Shown: positions 26,246-35,553 of the stretch, piece by piece
Layout of the letters: each line of letters opens with the position of its first letter
Position numbering within the stretch: position 1 is the first letter of the stretch
NCBI GenBank assembly: GCA_020072815.1
Contig: JAIQGE010000018.1
Coordinates: forward strand, 79,347 to 143,346
Source of the DNA: Terriglobia bacterium
GTDB taxonomy: Bacteria; Acidobacteriota; Terriglobia; Terriglobales; Acidobacteriaceae
Direction of reading: 5' to 3'
Length of the DNA stretch: 64,000 nt
Notes under the pieces: generated by a model
The model's database searches: none
Seen by the model: the letters and a program-made list of their open reading frames with translations, nothing else
What the model was told of the DNA's origin: nothing
Position numbers and translations under genes: made by a program

Positions 26246-26273
26246 AGCAGCTAGCCGCTAGTTGCTAGCTGCT
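26246..26273. terminator. Stem-loop at bshB1 3' end
   Basis: A perfect 10-bp inverted repeat AGCAGCTAGC/GCTAGCTGCT with an 8-base loop, directly after the bshB1 stop on the minus strand. No U-run on either side, so it is a weak terminator or an RNA-stabilising hairpin. Confidence 0.5.
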
Positions 26274-26276
26274 TCC

Positions 26277-27038
26277 TCACACCGACTTCACCGGAATCAG
26301 CGTCAGATCGTCCACCAGCCCGACTTCCTTCTGCACGAACGGCTCAGCGTATTTCACGCCGGCCAGCAGTCCGTAGAAGCCGGCCATGGTCTCCAGGCGC
26401 GAACGGATTTCTTTTTCCGAAGGGAAGATGTCACTGCCGGCGCTCTGCTCGCTGTATTGCGACTTGTACGCCATCAGCGCGTTCAGCCGCGTTTCAAATT
26501 GATCGGTAATATCCACGACGAAGGTCGGCCGCACGTCATAGTAGAGACTGGCGTAGATGATCTTGAACGGGCGATGCGGCGCCCGGTGGCTCACCGCCTC
26601 CCCGAGCGCGCCCCCCAGCGAGCCCGGCTTGTCGCCCAGTTTCTTGAGTCCGGCGAGGAAGCATGCTTCATAGCCCAGCGTCGCGCAGTTGTAGTGGTCC
26701 GGATGGCGTCCTTGCCAGTAGGGAAGAATCACCACCCGCGGGCGTTGTTCGCGGATCACGTTGGCGATCTTCAGCCGGTTTTCCCAGCTGTTTTCCACGC
26801 GGCCGTCGGGGATATCCAGCGCCTGACGGAAACTGGCCCGCAAAATCTTGGCGGCTTCAGCGGCTTCGCGGGCGCGATCATCAGCCGTGCCGCGTGTTCC
26901 CATTTCGCCTTGCGTGAGATCGAGGATGCCGGTGCGCTGCCCGCGCTGCGCCATCTTCAGCAGGGTTCCGCCGCAGGTCTGCTCCACGTCATCGCGATGC
27001 GCGGCAATAGCCAGCACGTCCAATGCAGGCGTGCTCAA
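26277..27038 (-). CDS. bshB1: Bacillithiol biosynthesis deacetylase BshB1
   Basis: A 253-residue LmbE-family zinc deacetylase that removes the acetyl group from GlcNAc-malate in bacillithiol synthesis. The metal motif AHRDD is at 13-17 (usually AHPDD) and HPDH at 112-115. LTQGEMGTRGT at 41-51 is diagnostic for BshB1. The TTG start overlaps the stop of the DUF190 gene (TTGA), so translation is coupled. Third gene of the fluoride-riboswitch operon. It could also deacetylate other GlcNAc conjugates, but the TRGT block favours BshB1. Confidence 0.9.
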   Translation of the reverse strand: MSTPALDVLAIAAHRDDVEQTCGGTLLKMAQRGQRTGILDLTQGEMGTRGTADDRAREAAEAAKILRASFRQALDIPDGRVENSWENRLKIANVIREQRPRVVILPYWQGRHPDHYNCATLGYEACFLAGLKKLGDKPGSLGGALGEAVSHRAPHRPFKIIYASLYYDVRPTFVVDITDQFETRLNALMAYKSQYSEQSAGSDIFPSEKEIRSRLETMAGFYGLLAGVKYAEPFVQKEVGLVDDLTLIPVKSV

Positions 27039-27364
27039 TCCGCTTCTCCTTCAATGGTGACTTTTTCGCGGACGATCAAGCGATGCCCGGCCATCAGCTT
27101 GATCTGCGGAATCACGCGGTCAACATGTTCAGCCTTGTCAATGAAAGTCAGGACCAGGGGAAGTTTTCCCCCGGCGTCCACCAGCGTGGACGTCTTGACC
27201 CGGCTGTGCCCGGTAAAGCCGGCGACGGCATGCAGCACGGTGGCCCCCGCAATCTCCTGCTCGCGCAGGTACTTCAGCAGTTCCAGATGGAGCGGACGGC
27301 GATGCCATTCATCCGCCTCATTCAAATACACCGTCACTTGCACAGCGCTGCCGGTTTCAGTCAT
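27035..27364 (-). CDS. DUF190 protein (often paired with CrcB)
   Basis: A 109-residue protein of the DUF190 family, a small PII-like ferredoxin fold. VTVYLNEADEWHRRPLHLELLKYLREQEIAGATV and AGFTGHSRVKTSTLVD are family hallmarks. Such genes commonly sit beside crcB, as here, which suggests a role in regulating the fluoride channel or sensing a related ligand. The ATG is preferred to an in-frame TTG 21 bases upstream. It overlaps bshB1 by 4 bases. Confidence 0.9.
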   Translation of the reverse strand: MTETGSAVQVTVYLNEADEWHRRPLHLELLKYLREQEIAGATVLHAVAGFTGHSRVKTSTLVDAGGKLPLVLTFIDKAEHVDRVIPQIKLMAGHRLIVREKVTIEGEAD

Positions 27365-27422
27365 AGAGACAGAAGTTTCTGACAAGTTTCAGGCCCCATC
27401 AGGATTCTACGCTAATGGCCGC

Positions 27423-27815
27423 TTAAATCGCCCGGGCAATCGCTGCGCCCGCCAGCACAGCGCCCAGGCACAAGAGATTGTTGGTGAGGATGTTGGCGGC
27501 GAACAACGTCCAGTGGCCCTGTTCAAAGTACGCCATGGTTTCAAAGGCGTAGCTGGAAAACGTTGTATACGACCCGCAAAAGCCAATCGCCACCAGCAGC
27601 CGCCACATCGGATTCGCCAGTACGCGTTCCGTGGTCCAGACCAAGAAGAAGCCCAGAAGGAGGCTGCCGCTGATGTTGATGAGCAGCGTGCTGTAGGGAA
27701 AGGCGAAGTCGCCAAAGCGGACGATCATCTTGCTGACGATGTACCGCAGGTTCGCGCCCAGAACGGCGCCCAGGGAGATCCAAGCGTAAGCTTTCCACTC
27801 CACCAGAGTTCGCAT
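27423..27815 (-). CDS. crcB: Fluoride channel CrcB/Fluc
   Basis: A 130-residue membrane protein with four helices that works as a dual-topology dimer to export fluoride. Family marks: GAVLGANLRY (17-26), NISGSLLLG with Asn48, and GSYTTFSSYAFE (81-92), which lines the pore. The ATG follows GGAG by eight bases; a TTG one codon upstream is the other choice. A fluoride riboswitch lies immediately upstream, which makes the function near certain. Confidence 0.96.
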   Translation of the reverse strand: MRTLVEWKAYAWISLGAVLGANLRYIVSKMIVRFGDFAFPYSTLLINISGSLLLGFFLVWTTERVLANPMWRLLVAIGFCGSYTTFSSYAFETMAYFEQGHWTLFAANILTNNLLCLGAVLAGAAIARAI

Positions 27816-27838
27816 CAATATGGCTCCAATATTAAGTT

Positions 27839-27885
27839 GTAGGAGTCATCAGCCACCGGGGCGGTTTAAGGCGAACTCCATCGCC
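27839..27885 (-). promoter_or_regulatory. Fluoride riboswitch (crcB motif)
   Basis: On the minus strand the leader reads GGCGATGGAGTTCGCC, then TTAAACCGCC, a short loop, and GCTGATGACTCCTAC. This is the crcB-motif consensus: the first hairpin, the TAAAC strand, and the conserved 3' block ending in CTCCTAC. It ends 23 bases before the crcB ATG. The GGAG ribosome site is complementary to the CTCC in the last block, so translational control by sequestration is plausible. The whole crcB-DUF190-bshB1 operon would respond to fluoride. Confidence 0.93.
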
Positions 27886-28041
27886 TGCCAGTTATTAATA
27901 GCATATCTCCTGGAAATAATGCCGAGTTTTGCAGAAACTTTGCCCCAAATCTGGTGCGATTCGCGCCAGAACGAGTCACAACCTATCTTGTAACGTCTGG
28001 GAGTGATGTTTATCCTAGACGGTTCGGTTCTTCCCTCTCCC

Positions 28042-28944
28042 ATGAGTCCGCTGGAAAAAACTGCCCGCAAGCTTCGCAAGGACTTCCGCTCGTGTGTAGC
28101 GCGCATGGACGATGGCCGGGATCTCTCTGCCCGGAACGTGCACCGCTTGCGCGCGACTATCCGCCGCGTGGAAGCTCTGGTCGGATTCACCCAGCCGGAC
28201 TTGACCGGGAAGCGTCGCCAGACCCTGCTTGACCTGGACAGCCTACGCAAACGCGCAGGCAAGGTGCGCGATCTGGACGTGCAAATGGGCCTGCTCGGCG
28301 CTCTGGCCAGCGGCTCCGCCGGAGCGGACCGTCGTGCGCTGTTGCAGGCGCTCAGCCACCGGCGGCAACGGCAGGTAAGCCGGCTGATCGCCGCGCTGGG
28401 CAAGGTCAACAAGCAGAAGTTCTTTGCCCGCGTTGAGCGCCTTACGGAAAACGCGCGGTCTAACACGGCAAGCGTCACGGCTGGTCCTGTCAAAGCATTT
28501 CCTGTGAACCATGGCCCTCTTGAAAGCGCTGTCGGCGGTGTCCGGCAGTTGGCTCGACGGCAAACCGGCGACAAGACACTCAAGCCGCGGAAGCTCCATC
28601 AAGTCCGGATAGCCTTGAAGAAGCTTCGCTACGTTGCCGAGTTGGCGGCCGATTCGCCGCAGCAACAGCGCTTTCTCGGCGAACTCAAACCGGTGCAGAA
28701 AGCCATCGGCGAGTGGCATGATTGGGAGTCGCTGGCTCGCGCCGCTGAAAAACATTTCAGTGATCGCATCAATTGTCCGCTGCTGGTGGAAATCCACGCT
28801 CTTTTTGCCGCCAGCTATTCCGCCGCCACCGCCGCCGTCAGTCATTATCTAAACGCATACCGTTTGATCGAGCCTGCCGCTGTTCCGCCGGCCAAGCCAC
28901 CCAAATCGGCGCCGTCCGCCAGCGCGCTGGCCCGCACGGCGTAA
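28042..28944 (+). CDS. CHAD-domain protein (polyphosphate-binding)
   Basis: About 300 residues making one CHAD domain: histidine- and basic-residue-rich helices such as VHRLRATIRRVEA, KVRDLDVQMGLLG, LHQVRIALKKLRYVAEL and GEWHDWESLA. CHAD domains bind polyphosphate and direct proteins to polyphosphate granules. It lies 7 bases before ppx and opposite the ppk1/pst genes, so context agrees. The start is uncertain: a GTG/ATG pair 36-39 bases upstream is preceded by GGGAG that is too close, and the ATG used here has no clear ribosome site. Confidence 0.88.
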   Translation: MSPLEKTARKLRKDFRSCVARMDDGRDLSARNVHRLRATIRRVEALVGFTQPDLTGKRRQTLLDLDSLRKRAGKVRDLDVQMGLLGALASGSAGADRRALLQALSHRRQRQVSRLIAALGKVNKQKFFARVERLTENARSNTASVTAGPVKAFPVNHGPLESAVGGVRQLARRQTGDKTLKPRKLHQVRIALKKLRYVAELAADSPQQQRFLGELKPVQKAIGEWHDWESLARAAEKHFSDRINCPLLVEIHALFAASYSAATAAVSHYLNAYRLIEPAAVPPAKPPKSAPSASALARTA

Positions 28945-28951
28945 CTGGCCT

Positions 28952-30466
28952 ATGCCGGTCTTTGCCGCAGTAGACATCGGCTCCAACTCAGTCCGGTTGA
29001 GCATTGCTGAGTTGCGCCGCGGCCGCCTGGTTCCGCTGCACGAGGACCGCGAAGTCACCCGCCTGGGGGAGCGCGTCTTTCGCGACGGCAGTCTGGATCC
29101 GCAGGCCATGGCTTACACCCTGAAAGTCCTGCGCAGGTTTCATCGCATGGTGCAAACCTACGCCGTAACGCGGACGCGGGTCGTGGCCACCAGCGCCTTG
29201 CGTGACAGCCTGAACGCGGCGGTCTTCGCCGAATGGGTCCGGGCCACCACCGGTTGGAACCTGGAAGTAATTTCCGGCCTGGAAGAAGGCCGGCTGATTC
29301 ACCTGGGCGTGGTGGGTAGTCTGCGAGTTCGTCCCGCCAAGCTGCTGCTGATTGATCTGGGTGGCGGCAGTTGTGAGCTGACTCTGTCCGCGCGCGGCCA
29401 CATCAGAGAAATTGCCACACTACCTTTGGGCGCGGTGCGGCTCACCCAGGAGTTCATCCAGCACGATCCTCCGCGCAAAGATGAGCTGAAGCGGTTGCAT
29501 GACTTCATCGCTGAAGAGGTGGCCCGCCTGCCCCGGCAGATCGTCCGCTCGGACGCAAAGATTGCCATCGCGACTTCGGGCACGGCGGCTGCGCTCTCCT
29601 CCGCCGCGCACGTGCTCAAACTGTCACGCAAAATGGTGACCCGCTTGGCGGCCGGCAAGCTGGCCAAGCGGCTGGCCAAGCTCACCCATCGCCAGCTCGC
29701 CTCCATCAAAGGCATCAACCCCAAGCGGGCGGAAATCGTGATCGCCGGCGCCGCGGTCTACACCCAGCTCATGAGCGCATGCGGACTGCGCAGTTTTCGC
29801 TATTCGCCGCTCGGCTTGCGCGACGGCATTCTGGCGCAGATGGCGGCGGAGCATGACCGCCACACGCGTTCCCGCCGGCAACTGGAATCGGACCGCGAAG
29901 ACGTGCTCATCAACATCAGCCGCCGCTACGGCGTGGACCTGAACAACGCCCACCAGGTCAGCAAGCTGGCGCTCAGCATCTTTGACCAGTTCCGCTCCGT
30001 GCATCGCCTGGAAAAAGATTTTCGCGAATGGATTGCCGCCGCCGCCGTGCTATATGAAGTGGGGCTCTATGTGAATCCAGTGGGCCGGCACCGCCACGCG
30101 TACTACATTATTTCCCGCTCAGAATTGTTTGGCTTCACTCCGCTGCAGCGCCGGATCATCGCGACCATCGCGCGCTTCCAGGGGAACTCACGCCCGCAAC
30201 TGCGCGACCGCCTGATCAAAGTGCTGCCGGCCGGCTCGCGGTCTGACGTGATCAAAGCCACTGCTATCCTGCGCGTGGCCCGCGCGCTCAACCACGGGCG
30301 CCGGTCCGCGGTGCGCGCGGTGCTCGTGCTGGCGCGCGATGGACAAATCACCATCAACGTGAAGCCCGCGCGCGGCGGGGCCGCTCTGGAATTGTGGGCG
30401 GCGGAAAAAGAAGTGTCTTACTTCCGCGAGGTCTTTGGGCGCGAGCTGAGCTTCAAGCTGGCTTGA
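28952..30466 (+). CDS. ppx: Exopolyphosphatase/guanosine pentaphosphatase (Ppx/GppA)
   Basis: A 504-residue member of the sugar-kinase/actin-fold phosphatases. The N-terminal phosphate loop AAVDIGSNSVRLSIAE (6-20), the second loop LLIDLGGGSCELTL, and GIATSGTAAAL-type segments define the catalytic half. The C-terminal half (about 320-504) is an HD-like helical domain (EWIAAAAVLYEVGLYVN, HAYYIISRSEL). It releases phosphate from polyphosphate or pppGpp. Follows the CHAD gene closely. Its last 49 bases overlap the 3' end of sixA on the other strand. Confidence 0.93.
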   Translation: MPVFAAVDIGSNSVRLSIAELRRGRLVPLHEDREVTRLGERVFRDGSLDPQAMAYTLKVLRRFHRMVQTYAVTRTRVVATSALRDSLNAAVFAEWVRATTGWNLEVISGLEEGRLIHLGVVGSLRVRPAKLLLIDLGGGSCELTLSARGHIREIATLPLGAVRLTQEFIQHDPPRKDELKRLHDFIAEEVARLPRQIVRSDAKIAIATSGTAAALSSAAHVLKLSRKMVTRLAAGKLAKRLAKLTHRQLASIKGINPKRAEIVIAGAAVYTQLMSACGLRSFRYSPLGLRDGILAQMAAEHDRHTRSRRQLESDREDVLINISRRYGVDLNNAHQVSKLALSIFDQFRSVHRLEKDFREWIAAAAVLYEVGLYVNPVGRHRHAYYIISRSELFGFTPLQRRIIATIARFQGNSRPQLRDRLIKVLPAGSRSDVIKATAILRVARALNHGRRSAVRAVLVLARDGQITINVKPARGGAALELWAAEKEVSYFREVFGRELSFKLA

Positions 30467-30945
30467 AGCGTTCGCGCGATCTTGGGCGTGACCAGCCATT
30501 GCAGCGTGCCGTTGCGCCCGGTCATCTCCACCTTGGCGATGGAACCCTTCTTCAAGTCCACGCGGGCCGTGCTGGGCGCGGCGATCAATTTGCTCAGAAA
30601 TTCCGACAAGCTCGGATTGTGTCCCACGACCATCACCGCGTCGAACTTCCGGCAGCGCGCAGCCAGGTCCTGGAATTGTTCCAGCTCAGCGTCCGGCAGC
30701 AGGGCCTCGTCGGTCTGCACCGGAGCTTCAAACGCCAGTTCGTTGGCCACCAGGGAAGCGGTCTGCAAAGCGCGCCGCAGAGGGCTGCTGATGATCTGGT
30801 CCACCTGAACGTCAAGGTTGGCCAGCAGGCGGCCGGCATACCGGGCCTGCAAAATTCCTTCTTCGTCCAGCGGACGATGCTCGTCCTTTCTTGCATTCTG
30901 GACGCTCTTGCCGGCGGATGCGTGGCGCAAAAAGTAGAAGACCAT
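30418..30945 (-). CDS. sixA: Phosphohistidine phosphatase SixA
   Basis: A 175-residue histidine-phosphatase-superfamily protein. The RHG-type motif is FLRHASAGKS at 5-14 with the catalytic His, SSPLRRALQTA follows, and the second His is in VVGHNPSLSEFL. SixA removes phosphate from phosphohistidine in HPt or PTS proteins; in this setting polyphosphate metabolism is an alternative partner. It starts 6 bases after the ppk1 stop, so it closes the pho/pst/ppk operon. The C-terminal coding part overlaps ppx antisense. Confidence 0.9.
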   Translation of the reverse strand: MVFYFLRHASAGKSVQNARKDEHRPLDEEGILQARYAGRLLANLDVQVDQIISSPLRRALQTASLVANELAFEAPVQTDEALLPDAELEQFQDLAARCRKFDAVMVVGHNPSLSEFLSKLIAAPSTARVDLKKGSIAKVEMTGRNGTLQWLVTPKIARTLQASLKLSSRPKTSRK

Positions 30946-30951
30946 AGGCTC

Positions 30952-33099
30952 TTAGTTTTCCACCGCCTGCATCCTTCTCTTGGCAGAACCCGCGCGGGAC
31001 GTGGGCTCTACCGGGGGCGGAATATCCGCGGCCGTGGCCGTTCCTTCCGCCAGGGCCATCAGAAACTCCTGGGCGACAAAGCTTTTCTCTCCGCGCCGCC
31101 GCGGCAAATGGTGATAGTTTCCATTGCGGTCCAGAAAGCGTGACTTGGTGTTGTCCGCCAGGTACGCGGCCAGAATCTCTTCCTTCACGCGCTGCTTTAG
31201 CACCGGGTCGAGAAGCGGGCACAGCACTTCCACACGCTCGTAGAGATTGCGCGGCATCCAGTCCGCGCTGGAGATATAGATCTGTTCGTTGCCGCCATTC
31301 TCAAAATAGAAGATGCGGCTGTGCTCCAGGAACCGGCCCACAATGCTGCGCACCACAATGTTGTCGCTGATGCCGGGCACGCCGGGACGCAGGCAGCACA
31401 TGCCGCGTACGTTGAGGTCAATCTTTACTCCGGCTTGCGATGCCCGGTACAACGCCTGGATCACATTTTTGTCCAGCAACGCGTTCATTTTGGCGATGAT
31501 CCGTGCCGGACGTCCCGCCCTGGCATGCTGAGCCTCCCGCTGTATATGGCCCAGTGATGTTGCCGCCAAATCGATGGGCGAAATGGCCAGCGGTCCGTAG
31601 CTGGGCGCTTCCGAGTACGCCGTGAGGTAGTTAAATACCTGGTGCACCGCCGACGTGATCTGCGGTGAGGACGTAAGCAAACTCACGTCAGTATAGAAAC
31701 GTGACGTAGTCGGGTTGTAGTTGCCGGTGCCGATATGGGCGTACCTGCGCGTGACGCCGTCAGCGTCATGCCGCACCAGCAGGCAAAGCTTGCAATGGGT
31801 CTTCAGGCCCACCAGTCCGTGATAAACCGGCACGCCTTCATCTTCCATCATGCGCGCCCACTGAATGTTGGACGCCTCATCGAACCGGGCCTTGAGCTCC
31901 AGGACGGCGGTGACTTCTTTTTCCGCTGCCGCCGCGTTGATCAATGCGTTCACGATGGGTGAATCGCGACTGGTGCGATAGATCGTCTGCTTGAGCGAGA
32001 TAACGTCGGGATCGCTGGCCGCGCTCTCAATGAAGTCCACCACAGCGTCAAACGAGTCGTAAGGATGGTGGAGAAGGATGTCGCGCTTGCGCAGCTCGGC
32101 AAAGATGTTGCTGCTGCTCTGCGGCAGGCGCAGCTCGCGCGCCACAAAAGTTTTGAACTTGAGGTCGGGACGCTCGGTGAGATCGTAAAAGTTGAATAGC
32201 CGCGAGAGGTTCACCGGACCTTCGGTGTAGAAGACCTGCCAGTCGTCCAGCTCAAAAGTTTGCTGCAGTCGGCGGGCGATCTCGGTGTTCACCCCGGCGT
32301 CAATCTCCAGGCGCACGGCATCGCCCTTGCGCCGGCGATGCAACTCCGTGCGCACGGATTCCAGCAGGTTGCGTGCTTCTTCCTCTTCCAGATACAGATT
32401 GCTGTTGCGCGTGACACGGAACGACGCCGCGGAGACAATGTCATACCCGCGGTACATGCGCGCGGCGTAGTAGGTGAGCATGTCAGCCAGGAAAATGTAG
32501 TCAATGCCTGACTTGGAAGGCAGACGAACCAGCCGCGGCAGGACGCGGGGCACTGTGATCACGCCCATGTAGGTGCCGGTCGCGCGCCGCTTGCGCTTGA
32601 GCAGCAGCGCGATGCACAGCGCCTTGTTCAAAACCCGGGGGAAAGGGTGCGAGGGGTCCACGGTCACCGGCGTGAGCAGGGGGTCAACTTCCCTCAGGCA
32701 ATAAGCGTCAACGTAGGCCACCTGTTCGTCGTCCAGCTCTTTGAACTCCAGCACCCGGATGTTCTCTTTGGCCAGCGCGGGCAGCAGCTTGTCATTCCAG
32801 CACTCGTACTGCTTGCGCAGAAACTCGCGGGTCTGCTGGGCGATCAGGTCGCGCTCCTGTTGCGCGGTGAGAGCGTCCGGGCCGGAATCTATAAAGCCTT
32901 CTTCAATGCGCTGCAACAACCCGGCCACGCGGACTTCAAAGAACTCGTCCAGATTACTGGCGGAAATGGCCAGGAACTTTACCCGTTCCAGCAGGGGATT
33001 GTGTTCGTCGTCAGCTTCTTCCAGCACGCGCCCGTTGAAGGCCAGCCATGAGGTTTCGCGATTGATGTAGAGTGACGGATCGTCAACAGAGCGGTTCAT
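30952..33099 (-). CDS. ppk1: Polyphosphate kinase 1
   Basis: A 715-residue PPK1 that polymerises the gamma-phosphate of ATP into polyphosphate. The N-terminal domain begins YINRETSWLAFNGRVLEEA. The autophosphorylated His lies in GLKTHCKLCLLVR, followed by YAHIGTGNYNPTTSRFYTD; the second active-site segment is YISSADWMPRNLYERVEV. A frame extends 126 bases upstream but is not conserved in type. Separated by about 160 bases from phoU upstream, it may have its own promoter. Storage of phosphate taken up by Pst is the evident role. Confidence 0.95.
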   Translation of the reverse strand: MNRSVDDPSLYINRETSWLAFNGRVLEEADDEHNPLLERVKFLAISASNLDEFFEVRVAGLLQRIEEGFIDSGPDALTAQQERDLIAQQTREFLRKQYECWNDKLLPALAKENIRVLEFKELDDEQVAYVDAYCLREVDPLLTPVTVDPSHPFPRVLNKALCIALLLKRKRRATGTYMGVITVPRVLPRLVRLPSKSGIDYIFLADMLTYYAARMYRGYDIVSAASFRVTRNSNLYLEEEEARNLLESVRTELHRRRKGDAVRLEIDAGVNTEIARRLQQTFELDDWQVFYTEGPVNLSRLFNFYDLTERPDLKFKTFVARELRLPQSSSNIFAELRKRDILLHHPYDSFDAVVDFIESAASDPDVISLKQTIYRTSRDSPIVNALINAAAAEKEVTAVLELKARFDEASNIQWARMMEDEGVPVYHGLVGLKTHCKLCLLVRHDADGVTRRYAHIGTGNYNPTTSRFYTDVSLLTSSPQITSAVHQVFNYLTAYSEAPSYGPLAISPIDLAATSLGHIQREAQHARAGRPARIIAKMNALLDKNVIQALYRASQAGVKIDLNVRGMCCLRPGVPGISDNIVVRSIVGRFLEHSRIFYFENGGNEQIYISSADWMPRNLYERVEVLCPLLDPVLKQRVKEEILAAYLADNTKSRFLDRNGNYHHLPRRRGEKSFVAQEFLMALAEGTATAADIPPPVEPTSRAGSAKRRMQAVEN

Positions 33100-33260
33100 A
33101 GAATCAAGTGGTCTGTGATGGGTGGTAACGGGCCTTGAGGGGATTGAAACTCTGCCCGGCCAACCCGCCCCCGTATCATCATTGTAGCTTTTTCTGTGGC
33201 TTTTCTCCCCACCCAAAGGTCCCAATATACTTCAACTAATACTTTATGTATTACTTGTAA

Positions 33261-33929
33261 CTATTTGACTTCCTGAGCACGATGTCTTACGTCTGCACCC
33301 CGTACCCAGAAGATAACGTCCTCGGCGATGTTGGTAGCATGGTCGGCCACGCGCTCCAGGTTGCGGGCCACGATCAGCGTGTCCAGGGCGTCGCGATGCG
33401 TTTCCACCTGGTGGGTCATGGCGTAGTCGGCGGCCTCAAAAATTTCGCGGTTCATGTTGTCCACCAGGTCATCGCGCTCGAGCACCGACTGGGCCATGTC
33501 GGCGTTGGCGGTGAGAAAAGCGTTCAATGCATCGCGCACCATGTTGATGGCCAGGCTGGCCATGCGCGGGATGTCCACGTTCAGGCTGGACCGCGGATGG
33601 GACATCATATCCATGACTCGTTCGGCGATGTTCACCGCCTGGTCGCCCACGCGCTCCAGGTCAGAGTTGATCTTGATGCAGGCGATGATGAAGCGCAGGT
33701 CCACGGCCATGGGCTGCTGCATAGCCAGTAGGTCAATGGAGAGCTCATCCACTTCGCGTTCCACCGCGTTGATCTGGGCTTCATCGCGCAGCACCAATTC
33801 GCACACGGAAATATCACGGTTCTGGAAGGCGCGCACCGCGCGTTCCACCGCCTGCTCAGCCATGCCTCCCATGGCCAGCAGCTTCTGTTTCAGGTCGTCG
33901 AGTCCTTGATGGAAGCGAGTTCGCGTCAT
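33261..33929 (-). CDS. phoU: Phosphate signalling regulator PhoU
   Basis: A 222-residue all-helical protein with the duplicated PhoU three-helix bundle and the metal-binding [11 protein letters not shown] and [16 protein letters not shown] segments. It links the Pst transporter to PhoR and keeps the kinase quiet under phosphate excess. The ATG overlaps the pstB stop by 4 bases and has GGGAGG upstream. Confidence 0.94.
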   Translation of the reverse strand: MTRTRFHQGLDDLKQKLLAMGGMAEQAVERAVRAFQNRDISVCELVLRDEAQINAVEREVDELSIDLLAMQQPMAVDLRFIIACIKINSDLERVGDQAVNIAERVMDMMSHPRSSLNVDIPRMASLAINMVRDALNAFLTANADMAQSVLERDDLVDNMNREIFEAADYAMTHQVETHRDALDTLIVARNLERVADHATNIAEDVIFWVRGADVRHRAQEVK

Positions 33930-34687
33930 CCAAACCTCCCGGTAATGTAGTCTTCCGTCCGCTTGTCAGAAGGCTTGGTAAACATCTTCTCGGTCTTATC
34001 GTATTCGACCATGGTGCCCATCAGAAAGAAGGCTGTAAATTCAGCCACGCGCGCGGCTTGTTGCATGTTATGCGTCACAATCACAACCGTGTATTGTTTC
34101 TTCAGTTCAAAAATCAGGTCTTCGATTTTTGCGGTGGAAATGGGATCAAGCGCGGAAGCCGGCTCGTCCATGAGCAGGACGTCCGGTTCCACCGCCAGCG
34201 CCCGTGCGATGCACAAGCGCTGCTGCTGCCCGCCGGAAAGGCTGGCGCCCGACTTCTTCTTCAAATCGTCTTTGACTTCATCCCACAGCGCGGCTTTCTT
34301 GAGCGATTCTTCGACAATCACGTCAAGTTCCCGGCGGTTGGAGAAGCCATTCAGCTTCAGCCCTGAAGCTACATTGTCATAAATAGACATGGTGGGAAAA
34401 GGGTTGGGCTTCTGGAACACCATGCCAATGCGCCGCCGCACGGTGACTGCGGCCACGCCCTTGCCGTAGATGTCCATATCGCCCACCGTGACTTTGCCTT
34501 CCACGCGCGTGTCCGGCAGCGTCTCATGCATGCGGTTCAGGCAGCGCACAAAGGTTGACTTGCCGCACCCCGAAGGCCCAATGATGGCCGTGGTGTGCTT
34601 GTCCGGCAAATCAAGATTGATGCTGCGCAGCGCCTGCGTCTTGCCGAACCAGGCGCTGAGGTCTTTTACGTGGATCCCGGCGTCCAT
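33926..34687 (-). CDS. pstB: Phosphate ABC transporter ATP-binding protein PstB
   Basis: A 253-residue ATPase. Walker [10 protein letters not shown], the PstB-specific RCLNRMHE that follows it, signature [15 protein letters not shown], Walker [16 protein letters not shown], and the end segment [10 protein letters not shown] are all typical. The ATG overlaps the pstA stop (TAATG). A longer upstream frame lies inside pstA and is rejected. Confidence 0.96.
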   Translation of the reverse strand: MDAGIHVKDLSAWFGKTQALRSINLDLPDKHTTAIIGPSGCGKSTFVRCLNRMHETLPDTRVEGKVTVGDMDIYGKGVAAVTVRRRIGMVFQKPNPFPTMSIYDNVASGLKLNGFSNRRELDVIVEESLKKAALWDEVKDDLKKKSGASLSGGQQQRLCIARALAVEPDVLLMDEPASALDPISTAKIEDLIFELKKQYTVVIVTHNMQQAARVAEFTAFFLMGTMVEYDKTEKMFTKPSDKRTEDYITGRFG

Positions 34688-35553
34688 TAGTTGGTCCCTT
34701 TCAATACGCCCCGGCTGGCAACAGCGCGGAAGATAATTACCGTCCCCATAATGATGGTGATCAGCACCAAGGCGCCCGTCCATGCTTGCCGGTGCGCCTG
34801 GTCATACGGCATGGTTGCGTACTTGAAAATCTGCAACGGCATAGCGGCGACCGGCTGATTGAGCTTGAAGCTCCAAAACTCGTTGCCCAGCGCGGTGAAC
34901 ATGAGCGGCGCCGTCTCGCCGGCGATGCGGGCAAAAGCCAGCATGATGCTGGTGATGATGCCGGAACTCGCCGTGGGGATAACCACTGAAAGCGTGGTCC
35001 GCCACTGCGGAATACCCAGCCCGAAGGCCGCTTCGCGGATGGACTGCGGCACCAGGAGCAGAACTTCTTCCGTGGTGCGGGCGATGACCGGAATCATCAT
35101 GATGCCCAGCGCCACCGAGCCGGCAAACAGCGAGAAATGCTTCTGGGTCGCCACTACCAGGGCCCAGGCGGTGGCGCCGATCACGATCGACGGCACTCCG
35201 TTGAGCACGTCGGCGGTGAAACGCACCGCGTTGCCGTACATGTTGCGCCCGTATTCGGCGAGAAAGACTCCGGAACCAATTCCCAGCGGTATGCCAATAG
35301 CGCTGGCCACCACCAGCAGCATCAGTGTGCCCACGATGGCATTAGCCATGCCGCCGCCGGTCTCGCCCACCGGCACAGGTATCTGCGTCAGAAATGCCCA
35401 GTTCAACTCGGTGATGCCGTTTTTGACCACGGTCCCCAGAATCAGGAACAGAGGCACGGTGACGATCAAAGCAAAAAAGGTGATCACCCCGAGTGCCAGC
35501 CAGTTGGTCGCCCGACGTCGCCACTGAATGTTCTGTGTGACCGGGTTAGGCAT
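34687..35553 (-). CDS. pstA: Phosphate ABC transporter permease PstA
   Basis: A 288-residue inner-membrane permease with six helices. The EAA loop region appears as [27 protein letters not shown], and the early [14 protein letters not shown] and SGVFLAEYG segments are typical of PstA. GAGGG precedes the ATG, which overlaps the end of pstC by 8 bases. Confidence 0.95.
   Translation of the reverse strand: MPNPVTQNIQWRRRATNWLALGVITFFALIVTVPLFLILGTVVKNGITELNWAFLTQIPVPVGETGGGMANAIVGTLMLLVVASAIGIPLGIGSGVFLAEYGRNMYGNAVRFTADVLNGVPSIVIGATAWALVVATQKHFSLFAGSVALGIMMIPVIARTTEEVLLLVPQSIREAAFGLGIPQWRTTLSVVIPTASSGIITSIMLAFARIAGETAPLMFTALGNEFWSFKLNQPVAAMPLQIFKYATMPYDQAHRQAWTGALVLITIIMGTVIIFRAVASRGVLKGTN

Larger units (their letters stand above)
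25733..26276. other. Intergenic region between convergent aidB and bshB1
   Basis: About 540 bases. Holds two stem-loops and a small frameshifted reading frame, all annotated separately. The plus-strand frame at 25738-25938 has no ribosome site and runs through a terminator hairpin, so it is not called. Confidence 0.55.

Noticed and set aside
26262..27842. Plus-strand open frame of 526 codons
   Set aside because: Antisense to bshB1, DUF190 and crcB, which are clear families; a GC-rich shadow frame.
27849..28583. Minus-strand open frame of 244 codons
   Set aside because: Arg/Ser-rich shadow of the CHAD gene on the other strand; its 3' part also covers the fluoride riboswitch.
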